This document shows, piece after piece, positions 27,692 to 37,132 of a DNA stretch of 64,000 nucleotides. The first letter of the stretch is position 1. Each line of letters begins with the position of its first letter. The DNA is from Methanoregula sp. Its GTDB lineage: Archaea > Halobacteriota > Methanomicrobia > Methanomicrobiales > Methanospirillaceae. The stretch lies in assembly GCA_030694985.1 (NCBI GenBank), contig JAUYTV010000050.1, forward strand, positions 1 to 64,000, given 5' to 3'. The translations under genes and the position numbers were made by a program. The notes beneath the pieces were generated by a model. The model had not been told where the DNA came from and searched no databases. It saw nothing but the letters and a program-made list of their open reading frames with translations.

Positions 27692-28564
27692 CTACAGATC
27701 CACATCGAGCCCGAGGATTTCTTTGCACCCTGAAAAAACATCGCAGGCGATCCGAACAAGGCCACGCGAAGCGCACCATTCGTCATAAACGGCCACATCT
27801 GTGCCCAGAAGTTTCCGGACCTCAGGAGCAATTGATGGTGCAAGGCTTCCTGCAAGGGCAATCGCAGCGCGGGGGTTTAAGAGACGCAATGCGGCACACT
27901 CCATGGCCGAAAACATCGCAACTGCCGGGATGCGCTCATCTTCAGGCAGGGAAAAATTCACACCCGCCTGCTGGAATGCTTCGTTTGCGGTACACTCCCC
28001 GCAATCGATCTTACGGATTGCATCCACATCGAGTGCCCCGTGCATCATGCCCGGCGCAAATATGCAGGCATCAAAGGCGCCCGTGATCTTACCGTAAGAA
28101 ACGAGCAGGGTTACGGTATTGGAGCTCACATCAGAGACGATCACATCCCGTCCCAGATGATGACAGACTTCATAGGCAATGCCAATCTTCTCGGGGCTGG
28201 TCTGGTGGGAATACACTTTAAAGCGCGGATCTGTTGGTGAATCACGGTGAAGTCCCGGAATGACGATAGCCGGAATCCCGCTCTTTTTAATTTCATCAAA
28301 GACTTTTGTGCCGCCGCCAATGTGTTTGCCCGCCCCCTCGCGGCTGATGATCCCCCGGTTCTTCACTTTATCAATGGAGGTAATAGACGTAATACCGTCA
28401 CCCATGGAATAGCAGATGGCAATTCCCTCTATCTCATCGATTGGGCAGAGTAAGGAGAGGTCGCTTATCGTAAAATCTCTGGCAGTCTCCCGTGAAAGTC
28501 TGAACTCTTTATGCTCTCCGGCAAACCTCATTGCACTAGTGCCGTGATCAATGCCTATAAACAT
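27692..28564 (-). CDS. Methanogenesis marker protein 12
   Basis: This 290-residue protein opens with FIGIDHGTSAMRFA, the phosphate-1 loop of an actin/sugar-kinase ATPase. It continues with ICYSMGDGIT and SDVSSNTVTLLVSYG. These features identify methanogenesis marker 12, which is found in nearly all methanogens and has no established biochemical role. ATG 28564 begins exactly at the first strand, and everything upstream in frame looks non-coding. It is divergent from the epimerase gene with only 39 bases between the two start codons. Confidence 0.88.
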   Translation of the reverse strand: MFIGIDHGTSAMRFAGEHKEFRLSRETARDFTISDLSLLCPIDEIEGIAICYSMGDGITSITSIDKVKNRGIISREGAGKHIGGGTKVFDEIKKSGIPAIVIPGLHRDSPTDPRFKVYSHQTSPEKIGIAYEVCHHLGRDVIVSDVSSNTVTLLVSYGKITGAFDACIFAPGMMHGALDVDAIRKIDCGECTANEAFQQAGVNFSLPEDERIPAVAMFSAMECAALRLLNPRAAIALAGSLAPSIAPEVRKLLGTDVAVYDEWCASRGLVRIACDVFSGCKEILGLDVDL

Positions 28565-28603
28565 AGCAGTAATCCTATAGCATGGATGACATATTAGGTA
28601 TTG

Positions 28604-29539
28604 ATGTTTGATGTGGTAACAGGAGGAGCCGGTTTTATCGGTTCGCACCTGGTTGACACGCTCGTTGCACAGGGTAACGAAGTCCTGGTGATTGACTCGC
28701 TCTGTGCCGGGCGAAAAGAGACGATTGCGCGGCACATTGATTCCTGCAAGGTCAGGTTGTTACAAAAAGATCTGCTAGCCGATGGCTGGCAGGATGCAAT
28801 TGAAGGGGCTGACAGGCTTTTTCACCTTGCAGCAGATCCAGATGTCCGCCAGAGCGCGGTGAACCCGGATCCTACGATACAGTACAATATCATGGCAACG
28901 TACCGGGTGCTCGAAGCCATGAGAATACACCATGTTCCCGAACTGGTGTTCACCTCAACTTCAACGGTGTATGGCGATGCGACAGTAATTCCTACTCCGG
29001 AAAATTATACCCCGCTCGAACCGATCTCCGTGTACGGGGCGAGCAAACTTGCCTGCGAGTCACTGATCTCGGCCTACTGCTACTCATTTGGTATGAAAGC
29101 CTGGATATTCCGGTTTGCCAACATCATCGGCTCCCGGAGCGGTCACGGGGTTCTTACCGATTTCATAAAAAAACTTGAGCAGAATCCCAAAGAACTTGAG
29201 ATTCTTGGTGATGGGAAGCAGACGAAATCCTATCTCGAAGTGCATGAGTGCGTTGCGGCAATGCTCTTTGCAGTCGGGCATGCCCGTGATACAGTCAATA
29301 CTTTCAATATCGGGTCGGAGGATTGGATCGATGTAAAGAGTATAGCTGAGATCGTGACAGAAGAGATGCACCTCTCCGGCACGAAGTTCCGGTTCACGGG
29401 TGGTGAACGCGGGTGGGTTGGAGATGTGCCGAGGATGCAGCTCTCGGTTGAAAAGATCAAGGCGCTGCGCTGGAAACCCCAGCAGGGTTCCCGTGAGAGC
29501 GTAAGGATCGCCGTGCAGGCAATGCTTGCTGAGCGATAA
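28604..29539 (+). CDS. NAD-dependent sugar-nucleotide epimerase/dehydratase
   Basis: A short-chain-dehydrogenase-type epimerase of 311 residues. The NAD loop TGGAGFIGSHL is at the N-terminus, the catalytic Ser/Thr lie in STSTVYGD, and the YxxxK pair is in VYGASKLACE. The substrate is probably a UDP-sugar (4-epimerase-like), supplying surface polysaccharide or protein glycosylation. The exact sugar cannot be read from sequence. AGGT precedes ATG 28604. The next gene, apgM, starts 12 bases after its stop, so the two are likely cotranscribed. Confidence 0.88.
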   Translation: MFDVVTGGAGFIGSHLVDTLVAQGNEVLVIDSLCAGRKETIARHIDSCKVRLLQKDLLADGWQDAIEGADRLFHLAADPDVRQSAVNPDPTIQYNIMATYRVLEAMRIHHVPELVFTSTSTVYGDATVIPTPENYTPLEPISVYGASKLACESLISAYCYSFGMKAWIFRFANIIGSRSGHGVLTDFIKKLEQNPKELEILGDGKQTKSYLEVHECVAAMLFAVGHARDTVNTFNIGSEDWIDVKSIAEIVTEEMHLSGTKFRFTGGERGWVGDVPRMQLSVEKIKALRWKPQQGSRESVRIAVQAMLAER

Positions 29540-29551
29540 CGAGGCAGAATC

Positions 29552-30703
29552 ATGAAATATATTGTCATTTGCGGGGATGGTATGGCAGATGAGCCGATTG
29601 CTGAGCTCGGCGGAAAAACTCCGCTTGAATATGCAAAAACCCCGAACATGGACCGTATTGCACGCGATGGTGCCTGCGGACTGCTCCGCACGATTCCGGA
29701 TAATTATGAAGCGGGCAGCGATATCGCCAACATGTCCATTCTTGGGTATGCCCCGGAGAAGTACTATACCGGCAGGGGGCCGCTTGAGGCGCTGAGCATG
29801 GGAATTGACCTCGCGCCGGGGGATGTGGCGTATCGCTGCAACCTTGTAACGGTGGAAGATAATACCATGGTAGATTTCTCTGCAGGTCACATATCCAGTG
29901 AAGAGGGAGCAGAACTTTTCTCATCTTTCCAGCAGGAAGTTCCTGATGTGATGGTCAAAGCAGGGGTCAGCTATCGCAACCTGCTCGTTGTCCACAATGG
30001 AAAATGGGCAGCAACAACTCCCCCGCATGATATTGTCGGGCAGGGGATCTCACCCTACCTGCCCAAAGGGGGCGATGCGGAACTGCTCCTGCAGTGCATG
30101 GAAAAAAGCCGACATGTGTTCGATCGCCATCCGGTAAATGCAGCCCGGAAAAAGGCAGGCAAACGCATGGCCACACGAATCTGGTCGTGGAGTGGAGGGC
30201 ACAAACCGGCATTTCCCCTGTTCTTTAAGAAGTATGGGAAAAAAGGCGGCATCATATCTGCAGTCGACCTCCTGAAAGGGATTGGACGCTGTGCTGGAAT
30301 GGAAGTAATCCGGGTTCCGGGGGCAACCGGCTACCTTGATACGGATTACGATGCAAAAGCGCGGTATGCGCTCGCTGCGATGGGGCACCTGGACTTCCTC
30401 TACCTGCACATCGAAGCACCTGATGAAGCCGGGCACATGGGAAGTATTGAGGAGAAAGTAAAGGCGATCGAGCGGGTGGACGATGTTGTCGGGATGATCC
30501 TTGATAATTTTGAGGGCGTTGTAACTGTACTGCCGGATCATCCGACACCGATCCGGGTAAAGACGCATACCCGGGATCCTGTACCGTTTGCGGTGCTCGG
30601 GAAAGGGACAGATGATACTTTGGAATTCTCTGAGCAGGCAGCCCGGTCTGGCGGACTTGGAACGAAAAGCGCGGTCGATTTCCTGGGTTATTTATTCAGC
30701 TGA
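29552..30703 (+). CDS. apgM: Cofactor-independent phosphoglycerate mutase, archaeal type
   Basis: A 383-residue member of the alkaline-phosphatase superfamily. The metal/Ser region reads CGDGMADEPI through EAGSDIANMSILGY, with the nucleophile in GSDIANMS. Further metal ligands lie in EAPDEAGHMG and LPDHPTPI. These are the marks of archaeal iPGM, which interconverts 3- and 2-phosphoglycerate in gluconeogenesis. It begins 12 bases after the epimerase stop. The 296 bases after it hold no recognised gene. Confidence 0.94.
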   Translation: MKYIVICGDGMADEPIAELGGKTPLEYAKTPNMDRIARDGACGLLRTIPDNYEAGSDIANMSILGYAPEKYYTGRGPLEALSMGIDLAPGDVAYRCNLVTVEDNTMVDFSAGHISSEEGAELFSSFQQEVPDVMVKAGVSYRNLLVVHNGKWAATTPPHDIVGQGISPYLPKGGDAELLLQCMEKSRHVFDRHPVNAARKKAGKRMATRIWSWSGGHKPAFPLFFKKYGKKGGIISAVDLLKGIGRCAGMEVIRVPGATGYLDTDYDAKARYALAAMGHLDFLYLHIEAPDEAGHMGSIEEKVKAIERVDDVVGMILDNFEGVVTVLPDHPTPIRVKTHTRDPVPFAVLGKGTDDTLEFSEQAARSGGLGTKSAVDFLGYLFS

Positions 30704-30999
30704 AAAATAAGTGTGGCATCAGTACCCTGCTTCATCACCAATCAGTGGGGGTAACTTTCATCATTTGCGCACATTTTACTCTAGTTTTTTGTTTTGTTTC
30801 TGGGAGGATATAGGTTTGGCCTGCATTGGGACGTACTGCTGTCACCAGATTTTTTTTGCCCCTGCTGAAAAGATTTGATATAATGGAGCACCAACCCTTT
30901 GTCAGATATTTCTGAACATATGATGTGCAGAGACAGTGATTTCTTTGGACAGATTTATTCAGATGCAGTTAATACCGATGCCGCACGAGGTGTACTACT

Positions 31000-32124
31000 A
31001 TGAAAAAGAACCTGCTGATGTGGGATGAAACACTCTTTCGCGACCCTGAGGTGCTTGAGATTGATTACGTCCCAGAGCAGTTTGAGTTCCGTGATACCCA
31101 GATGCGGGAACTTGCGTTCCAGATCAGACCCGCCCTTCGAGGCGGACGACCGTTAAACACGATCTGTAAGGGTTTACCTGGCACCGGAAAGACAACAAGC
31201 GTCCGTAAACTATTTGCCGAGATCGAAGAGACGACAAAAAAACTTGTGCCGGTCTATATCAACTGCCAGATCGACAACACCAAGTTTGCCATCATCTCGC
31301 AGATCTATAAAAAACTCGCCGGTCATCTTCCCCCGTCATCCGGCACTTCGTTTAAGCAGGTGTTCGATGCTATAGCACGGATTCTTGTAAAAGATGAGAT
31401 TGTGCTTCTCGTAGCGCTCGATGATGCGAACTATCTCCTCTATGAGAACGAGATCAACAAGGTGCTCTACACCCTCCTCCGCTCTCATGAATCCTACGAA
31501 GGCACCCGCATCGGTGTAATCGTGATCATCAGCGATATGGATGTTGACCTGTCGCGGGCAATCGATGCGCGTGTTGCCTCGGTCTTTCTTCCCACAGAGA
31601 TTTATTTTCCTCCTTATGGTGATGCCGAAGTGCAGGAGATCATGGGAGCGAGGGTGATGCAGGGACTGTTCACCGGTGTGCTCAGCGATGACCTGCTCAA
31701 CCTTGTTGTCAAACAGACCCTTGCGTGCGGGGATCTACGGGTGGGCATCGATCTCCTGAAACGGGCCACGCTCAGTGCCGAGCGCGCTGCCAGGCGCAGT
31801 ATTGAACGCGAGGATATCTGCGGCGCGTACGAGATCTCAAAGTACCTGCATCTCTCCTACACGGTAAAAACGTTAAAAGACGATGAGCGGCAGATCCTTA
31901 AATTCTTATCAGACAGGAGCCTTAAGGATTCGGAGATGAACGCAGGCGATGTTTACAAATCCATCAAGGAATCAACCGCTTTTGGTTACACCCGGTTCTA
32001 TGAGATCGTAAAGAAGATGGATGCGCTGCGTCTTATCAACCTCCATTACCGCGAGGGAAAGGGCAGAACACGGATTATCACACTCCGTTATGAGCCGGCA
32101 AAGGTGCTGGAATACCTTTCTTAA
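31000..32124 (+). CDS. cdc6: Orc1/Cdc6 replication initiator
   Basis: The 374-residue protein has the AAA+ core: Walker A GLPGTGKTT, Walker B LLVALDDANYL, sensor regions around VIVIISDMD, and the box VII arginine context ARVASVFLPTEIYFPPY. A C-terminal winged helix follows (FGYTRFYEIVKKMDALRLI). It would bind origin recognition boxes and load MCM. GAGGTG seven bases before ATG 31000 supports the start. I could not recognise an origin box in the 296-base region upstream, so an adjacent origin is not established. Confidence 0.92.
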   Translation: MKKNLLMWDETLFRDPEVLEIDYVPEQFEFRDTQMRELAFQIRPALRGGRPLNTICKGLPGTGKTTSVRKLFAEIEETTKKLVPVYINCQIDNTKFAIISQIYKKLAGHLPPSSGTSFKQVFDAIARILVKDEIVLLVALDDANYLLYENEINKVLYTLLRSHESYEGTRIGVIVIISDMDVDLSRAIDARVASVFLPTEIYFPPYGDAEVQEIMGARVMQGLFTGVLSDDLLNLVVKQTLACGDLRVGIDLLKRATLSAERAARRSIEREDICGAYEISKYLHLSYTVKTLKDDERQILKFLSDRSLKDSEMNAGDVYKSIKESTAFGYTRFYEIVKKMDALRLINLHYREGKGRTRIITLRYEPAKVLEYLS

Positions 32125-32194
32125 AATCCAGATCATTTTAAAAAATATTATCTATTCCCGAATCATCTTTTATGATACAGAGGGGTTTTTGTCG

Positions 32195-33139
32195 ATGCTG
32201 AGTGTAAACGAACTGGGACTGGAAATTTTTGATAATCTGGCTGATCTGGCCGAAGAATTCAACGCCTGCTTTCATGAACTTGATAACGGGGCACGGATAG
32301 TTGATTGTGGTGTAAGCGTACGCGGCGGCTATGCAGCCGGCAGGGCTTTTACCGAGATCTGCATGGGCGGTCTTGGCGAAGTCAACTTCCGGATGGGACA
32401 CATCAAGGAGTTCCCGATGCCCTTTATCGATGTCACCACTGACTTTCCATCGATCTCCTGCCTTGGTGCGCAGAAGGCCGGTTGGACTGTCAAGGTGGGC
32501 AACTACTTTGCGATGGGCAGCGGCCCTGCACGGGCGCTCTCCTTAAAGCCAAAGCATACTTTCGAAGTCATTGAATACGAAGATGACTATGACAGTGCAG
32601 TTATCTGTCTTGAGAGTGACCACCTGCCCAACGCAGAGGTCATGCAAAAGATTGCCGATGAATGTCACATTGATGTGGCCAATGTCTGTGCAGTTGTTGC
32701 ACCCACATCCTCCATAGTCGGCTCAATCCAGGTGTCCGGCCGTTGTGTCGAGACTGCGATCTACAAACTTAACGAGCTCGGGTTTGACACAAAGAAGATC
32801 ATTGCTGCTATGGGAACTGCACCTATACCACCGGTGCGGGGAGCCAAGCTTGCGATGGGAGTCACCAACGATGCCACGATCTACTACGGCAGGATCAATC
32901 TCACTATGAATGCACCCGAGATCAAGGATTACCTCGAAAAGATCCCAAGCAGCAGTTCCAAGGGATACGGCAAACCGTTCAACGACATCTTCAAGGAAGC
33001 AGGCTACGATTTCTACAAGATCGATACCTCGCTCTTCTCACCAGCAGAAGTGATCATCAACGAGATCTCAACGGGCTCTGTCTACCACGTTGGTGCAGTG
33101 AACCCGGAAGTGACGCTGAAGTCGTTTGGGTTGCAGTAA
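32195..33139 (+). CDS. mch: Methenyltetrahydromethanopterin cyclohydrolase
   Basis: At 314 residues this is the methanogen Mch, which hydrolyses and forms the C1 bridge between formyl- and methenyl-H4MPT in the CO2 reduction pathway. Matching blocks are GVSVRGGYAAGRAFTEICMG, FPSISCLGAQKAGW and SSKGYGKPFNDIF. ATG 32195 starts the conserved MLSVNELG; the frame upstream overlaps the end of cdc6 and is not protein-like. It stands alone in this window, separate from mcr or other pathway genes. Confidence 0.96.
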   Translation: MLSVNELGLEIFDNLADLAEEFNACFHELDNGARIVDCGVSVRGGYAAGRAFTEICMGGLGEVNFRMGHIKEFPMPFIDVTTDFPSISCLGAQKAGWTVKVGNYFAMGSGPARALSLKPKHTFEVIEYEDDYDSAVICLESDHLPNAEVMQKIADECHIDVANVCAVVAPTSSIVGSIQVSGRCVETAIYKLNELGFDTKKIIAAMGTAPIPPVRGAKLAMGVTNDATIYYGRINLTMNAPEIKDYLEKIPSSSSKGYGKPFNDIFKEAGYDFYKIDTSLFSPAEVIINEISTGSVYHVGAVNPEVTLKSFGLQ

Positions 33140-33148
33140 GGTTTTCTC

Positions 33149-33157
33149 TTTTTTTTT
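33149..33157 (+). terminator. Poly-T terminator after mch
   Basis: Nine T begin 10 bases after the mch stop codon, the usual archaeal termination signal. Confidence 0.55.
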
Positions 33158-33306
33158 AAATTTTCCGGAACAAAGACCAGAATTTCCGTGGTGAATTCGT
33201 TTTTTCTTCAGGTGCACGGTTAACTCATGATTTAAAAAAAAACTGCAAGACATCATTCTTTCTTTCGCCATTTGTTCCTGTAATCCATTTTAGTGGAATT
33301 ATATTG

Positions 33307-33474
33307 GTGGTAAAAAAGATTTCTGCCATGATCGCTGTCGGTATTATACGGCGAATGCTTGTCGGAGTGCCGTTTTGGGGTTTGAGTATGATGGTAATCA
33401 TCTGGTTGGGAACGATTAGCGCCATAGGGTTTGCGCAAATGACAAACTGCTCTTCGTATTCGATACCCATTTAG
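33307..33474 (+). CDS. Possible 55-aa membrane peptide
   Basis: In the gene-poor stretch after mch, GTG 33307 opens a 55-codon frame. It has a basic start (VVKKISAMIA), an RR pair, and one hydrophobic segment around PFWGLSMMVIIWLGTISAIG. No ribosome-binding site or family is recognised. The opposite strand is also open here, so this could be noise. Confidence 0.3.
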   Translation: MVKKISAMIAVGIIRRMLVGVPFWGLSMMVIIWLGTISAIGFAQMTNCSSYSIPI

Positions 33475-33738
33475 CGGAAAAATTGTACACTACACACACC
33501 AGGTATCCTTTCAAATTCCAGAATTATTTTCAAATCCACGACGTGAAGTTAATTTCGCAAATCCTTTGTCGTGATTATAGAGAACAGAAGCAATGTAGTG
33601 TGTATTTAGACACTATAAGTGAAAACAGTTTCCTCTGCGATTCGCACTCTAAATTTGAAAATAAGAAAATTTTGTAAAGAACAAAAAATATCTTCTCGCT
33701 TGTAGTGTGTACGATCTCCTCAAAATGGGTCGATACGG

Positions 33739-34002
33739 TTACGTCCCTAAAAAAACCTGTAGTACCTGACGAGGTTGCAGGTTGCCCTGAGGTTTTATTG
33801 CCGCAGGCACCGGGACAGATGTGTCCTCTCCAAGACATCCGGCTGCAAAAATGCCAGATATCAGCACGAGAGTTATGAAAAAAAATGCCACTTTGCCATG
33901 GATTGTCCTGTGATTCTGGTATAGAGAAACAGTGTGAGGGTACGTAAAGAAGCAATTGTCTCGGTCAAAAAAAATGCCAGGTGAAGTATCATCCGGCAAC
34001 AT
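33739..34002 (-). pseudogene. Remnant or very short lipoprotein
   Basis: The minus strand encodes KVAFFFITLVLISGIFAAGC, a convincing lipoprotein signal, followed by only about 35 residues before the stop. Upstream in frame there is no good initiator near the signal. An ATG in the neighbouring frame (ATGGCAAAGTGG) and an eight-T run suggest a frameshift. It is probably the relic of one of the small lipoproteins common in these genomes. A functional peptide with a GTG start cannot be ruled out. Confidence 0.35.
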
Positions 34003-34248
34003 CGTTAAAAGTTGTATCAGTCAGTTACCGGTGAAAAAAAGTGCATAGTGAGAAAATCTTTGGGAGAAATTTTCCAATTTTTAGTCCCCTTAAGAAATGC
34101 CGTGGCACTTTTTGTCGATTGTGTCAACTGGTTTTTTTTAAAAGACACCCCTTTTGCATAAAGCATCCAAATGCGAAAAAGATATTTTTCCGTTCTCATA
34201 GGTTCCATACCTTGAAGTGAACAGTCGGCGATATTTATTCAGAATCCT

Positions 34249-35229
34249 ATGGATGCGACCCCCTTGGACAAACAATCGCTTGACCGGCTCAAAGAAAAGA
34301 CCGCGCGGCTATCAGTCCTGTCCAACACCTGTCTGGTAATTATGAAATTTGTTGTCGGGTTTGCAATCGGTTCGGTCAGCATTATTTCTGAAGCCATCCA
34401 CTCCTCTATGGACCTGATCGCTGCAGTGATTGCGTTTTTCTCGGTGCGGAAATCAGCAGAGCCCCCCGATGCTGCACATTTATTCGGGCACGGGAAATTT
34501 GAGGATATTTCGGGGCTAATTGAAGCCCTGCTCATATTTGTCGCAGCCATCCTGATCATAAGGGAAGCCTTATCAAAACTGCTGGGTGAACCTGTCGATC
34601 ATTTCACTCCGGAACTGCTCATCTATGGTATTGCCGTCATGGGTATCTCGGCACTCGTAAACTGGTATGTATCCCAACGGCTCATGAAGGTGGCAAAACA
34701 ATCCGAGTCCATTGCGCTCGAAAGCGATGCATGGCACCTGCGTACCGATGTATATACTTCAGTTGGTGTGATGGTCGGACTCGTCTTAATCAAGTTAACC
34801 GGCATTGCCATCTTCGACTCGCTCTTTGCGCTCGGTGTCGCAGTTGTGATCATGAAGGCGGCCTACGATCTCACGGTCCGTTCGTTTGCTGACTTGATCG
34901 ACCACAGTCTGCCAAAAGAAGATAACAAGCGCATTGAGGAGATCATCTGCGAACATGCCAGTATTTACGCAGGGTTCCATGACCTCAAGACCCGCCGTTC
35001 AGGCCCGGAGATCTTTATCGAATTCCATCTGGTGATGCCGGGGGCACTAACGGTGCTGGTGTCCCACGATCTGGCGGATCACCTGGAGTCGGATCTCAAG
35101 ACGGAGTATTCCCGGGCAAATATTACAATCCACATAGAACCGTGCAATGAAGGATGCACCCGGTGTGGTTCATTCTGTACATTTTATAAAAAAACAAACG
35201 GGATCAACCAACCCACTAAAAATATTTGA
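34249..35229 (+). CDS. Cation diffusion facilitator (CDF) transporter
   Basis: The 326-residue protein has six predicted membrane helices and both metal-site motifs: HSSMD in helix 2 and DAWHLRTDVYTS in helix 5. The cytoplasmic C-terminal domain (VTxR-like DLKTRRSGPEIFIEFHLVMP) is followed by an unusual cysteine-rich tail, CNEGCTRCGSFC, that could sense or bind metal. CDF proteins export Zn, Fe, Mn or related divalent cations by proton antiport; the ion here is not determined. It stands alone and ends in a bidirectional terminator. Confidence 0.93.
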   Translation: MDATPLDKQSLDRLKEKTARLSVLSNTCLVIMKFVVGFAIGSVSIISEAIHSSMDLIAAVIAFFSVRKSAEPPDAAHLFGHGKFEDISGLIEALLIFVAAILIIREALSKLLGEPVDHFTPELLIYGIAVMGISALVNWYVSQRLMKVAKQSESIALESDAWHLRTDVYTSVGVMVGLVLIKLTGIAIFDSLFALGVAVVIMKAAYDLTVRSFADLIDHSLPKEDNKRIEEIICEHASIYAGFHDLKTRRSGPEIFIEFHLVMPGALTVLVSHDLADHLESDLKTEYSRANITIHIEPCNEGCTRCGSFCTFYKKTNGINQPTKNI

Positions 35230-35245
35230 TCCTTCATAAAAGGAC

Positions 35246-35276
35246 TTTTTTTTTAATTTTTTTGAGCAAAAAAAAA
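35246..35276. terminator. Bidirectional T/A-run terminator
   Basis: Nine T and then seven T on the plus strand are followed by nine A, giving T runs for both of the convergent genes that end at 35229 and 35279. Confidence 0.55.
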
Positions 35277-35278
35277 GA

Positions 35279-35914
35279 TTATTCTGTCTTTTTCATTATG
35301 AGCAGGAAGGGCAGTAGTAAAGCAATGGCAATGATTATCCAGAAGTTGCCAAAAAGATAGAGCAGCTGTTCGCGCCAAGGATCATAAAACCGGATCTCAA
35401 ATGTCCGGATCTTATTCCACTGGATGAGTGTGGCATTGTCAGCAAATCGCGTGACATTGGCACCCGGGCTGATGCTGGCAAGCAGGGGGTTTCGCACATC
35501 GAGTTCTGCCGGTAGCATTACACTCACGTTATACTGGTCGTCGAATCCAGCCAGAATGGTATTATCCTTGAGTGGAGCAGTGTACGACACGGTATAATTG
35601 CCGCGCAAAAATGTGATTGCCGGGGGTCTCCCCCAATCTTTGCTCCAGTTGAACTGGCAAGGGGAACAGTTCCCGGACAGATTCACATTGCCAACATTGA
35701 TGGCAACCTTCTCGCCTAGAAAACCGACACTGGTAAACTCATACCGGTTTGCTTGAGTGATTTCAACAGAAGCATTGTATGCAGTACCATTGGAAAAAAT
35801 CTGGTAATCTGCCGATAATGCACACACCGCTGGAATTGCTGCCAGCAGAATTACAAGTGCAGCGCAGAGAGCAGTGAGGGCAGATCTGCATCGATCTCGG
35901 TCGGGGGTTCGCAT
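35279..35914 (-). CDS. DUF5803-like exported membrane protein
   Basis: A signal peptide (about residues 12-32) leads to an extracellular beta-rich domain of about 140 residues that carries several N-glycosylation sequons (NGTAYNAS, NLSGN, NYTVS). One transmembrane helix near the end (FWIIIAIALLLPFLLIM) and a short KKTE tail follow. The layout resembles DUF5803 proteins of Euryarchaeota; this assignment is from memory of the architecture. The start codon lies inside the 3' end of thrC (64-base overlap) and is backed by GGTGATC, so the two are translationally linked. Confidence 0.7.
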   Translation of the reverse strand: MRTPDRDRCRSALTALCAALVILLAAIPAVCALSADYQIFSNGTAYNASVEITQANRYEFTSVGFLGEKVAINVGNVNLSGNCSPCQFNWSKDWGRPPAITFLRGNYTVSYTAPLKDNTILAGFDDQYNVSVMLPAELDVRNPLLASISPGANVTRFADNATLIQWNKIRTFEIRFYDPWREQLLYLFGNFWIIIAIALLLPFLLIMKKTE

Positions 35915-37056
35915 TGTTTGATCACCGTATCCGGATCCTTGAGCAGATGTCCGGTCACTACGCAGACGATCTTTTCTTTCCGGTCAATCATTCCATTCTC
36001 TACTAATTTTCTTATACCGGCAACGGATGCAGCCGATGCGGGTTCGACACCGATGCCTTCTTTGCGGGCGAGATCACGCTGCATACGCAGGATCTCTTCA
36101 TCGGTCACAGTTTCAGCAAGTCCGCCGGTCATACGGATTGCAGTTAAGGCCTTTTCTGCATTGACCGGTGCTCCGATCCTTATGGCAGTTGCAATGGTTT
36201 CGGGATTTGCTTCGGGTATTACTTCTGGCAGGTTCTCGCGGATAGCCCGTACAACCGGGCTTGAACCCTGTGCCTGGATGCCGGTCATCATCGGCAGCCG
36301 GTCGATAAAACCGAGTTCCTGCAATTCAAGAAATCCTTTGTATACAGCCGAGATGTTGCCGGCATTTCCTACAGGAAGCACAAAACGGTCTGGTATTTCG
36401 CCGAGCTGGTCGAGGGCTTCAAACCCGATGGTCTTCTGGCCTTCAAGCCGGTAGGGATTGATCGAATTGAGCAGGTACAGCCCATGGGACAGGCAGAGAT
36501 CGTGGACCATCTCAAGCGCACGATCGAAGTTGCCACGAACTGATATGACTTTTGCGCCGTGCATCAGGGCCTGCGCAACTTTTCCTACGGCAACTTTTCC
36601 CGCAGGAAGCAGTACTACGGCAGGGATACCCGCTTTTGCCGCATACACTGCTAGGCTTGCGGAGGTATTGCCGGTACTTGCGCAGGCCACACTCTTCTTC
36701 CCGAGCTGGATGGCCATCGATACACCTACTGTCATGCCACGGTCCTTGAACGAACCGGAAGGGTTCATGCCCTCGTGTTTGGCATAGAGGTGAGGCAACC
36801 CCATCTCCGCTCCCAGTTTTTTCAAGTGATAGAGCGGCGTGCCGCCTTCGTTAAGTGTAACGGGGGGGATCGTGACCGGCAGCAGTTCTTTGTAGCGCCA
36901 GACCGAAAGTGGGCGCTGGTTCCAGGTGGCTCTTGAAACAGAAATCGTATCCAGCTGGTATTTCACTGCGAGCAGATGATCGCATTTTGTACAGTTATAG
37001 AGGATCTCGTCAGCGGGATAGGTGGCTCCACAGTTGACGCACACGAGATGATACAT
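35851..37056 (-). CDS. thrC: Threonine synthase
   Basis: The 401 residues show a fold-type II PLP enzyme. The PLP lysine is in NPSGSFKDRGMT, the phosphate cup is near STGNTSASLAVYAAKAG, and VLPVGNAGNISAVYKGF is also typical. An N-terminal zinc-ribbon-like segment (CVNCGATYPADEILYNCTKCD) is common in archaeal ThrC. It converts O-phosphohomoserine to threonine. ATG 37056 begins this ribbon; an upstream ATG at 37083 adds nine poorly supported residues. Confidence 0.94.
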   Translation of the reverse strand: MYHLVCVNCGATYPADEILYNCTKCDHLLAVKYQLDTISVSRATWNQRPLSVWRYKELLPVTIPPVTLNEGGTPLYHLKKLGAEMGLPHLYAKHEGMNPSGSFKDRGMTVGVSMAIQLGKKSVACASTGNTSASLAVYAAKAGIPAVVLLPAGKVAVGKVAQALMHGAKVISVRGNFDRALEMVHDLCLSHGLYLLNSINPYRLEGQKTIGFEALDQLGEIPDRFVLPVGNAGNISAVYKGFLELQELGFIDRLPMMTGIQAQGSSPVVRAIRENLPEVIPEANPETIATAIRIGAPVNAEKALTAIRMTGGLAETVTDEEILRMQRDLARKEGIGVEPASAASVAGIRKLVENGMIDRKEKIVCVVTGHLLKDPDTVIKQCEPPTEIDADLPSLLSALHL

Positions 37057-37132
37057 GGAATAGTGTTGTGCTGCCAGATACATATAGGCGTGCGGTTTTA
37101 ACGGATCATTCGTTAAGATGCCATCCTGAAGA

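Larger units (their letters stand above)
33140..34248. other. Gene-poor 1.1-kb interval
   Basis: This AT-rich interval between mch and the CDF transporter contains only a possible 55-codon membrane peptide, a lipoprotein-signal remnant on the minus strand (about 33739-34002), and an inverted repeat AAAAAGTGC/GCACTTTTT at 34036-34044 and 34105-34113. No intact conserved gene was recognised on either strand. Confidence 0.5.

Noticed and set aside
29084-29890. 268-codon minus-strand frame spanning the epimerase/apgM junction
   Set aside because: It crosses two certain genes and their intergenic ribosome-binding site, and has no recognisable domain.
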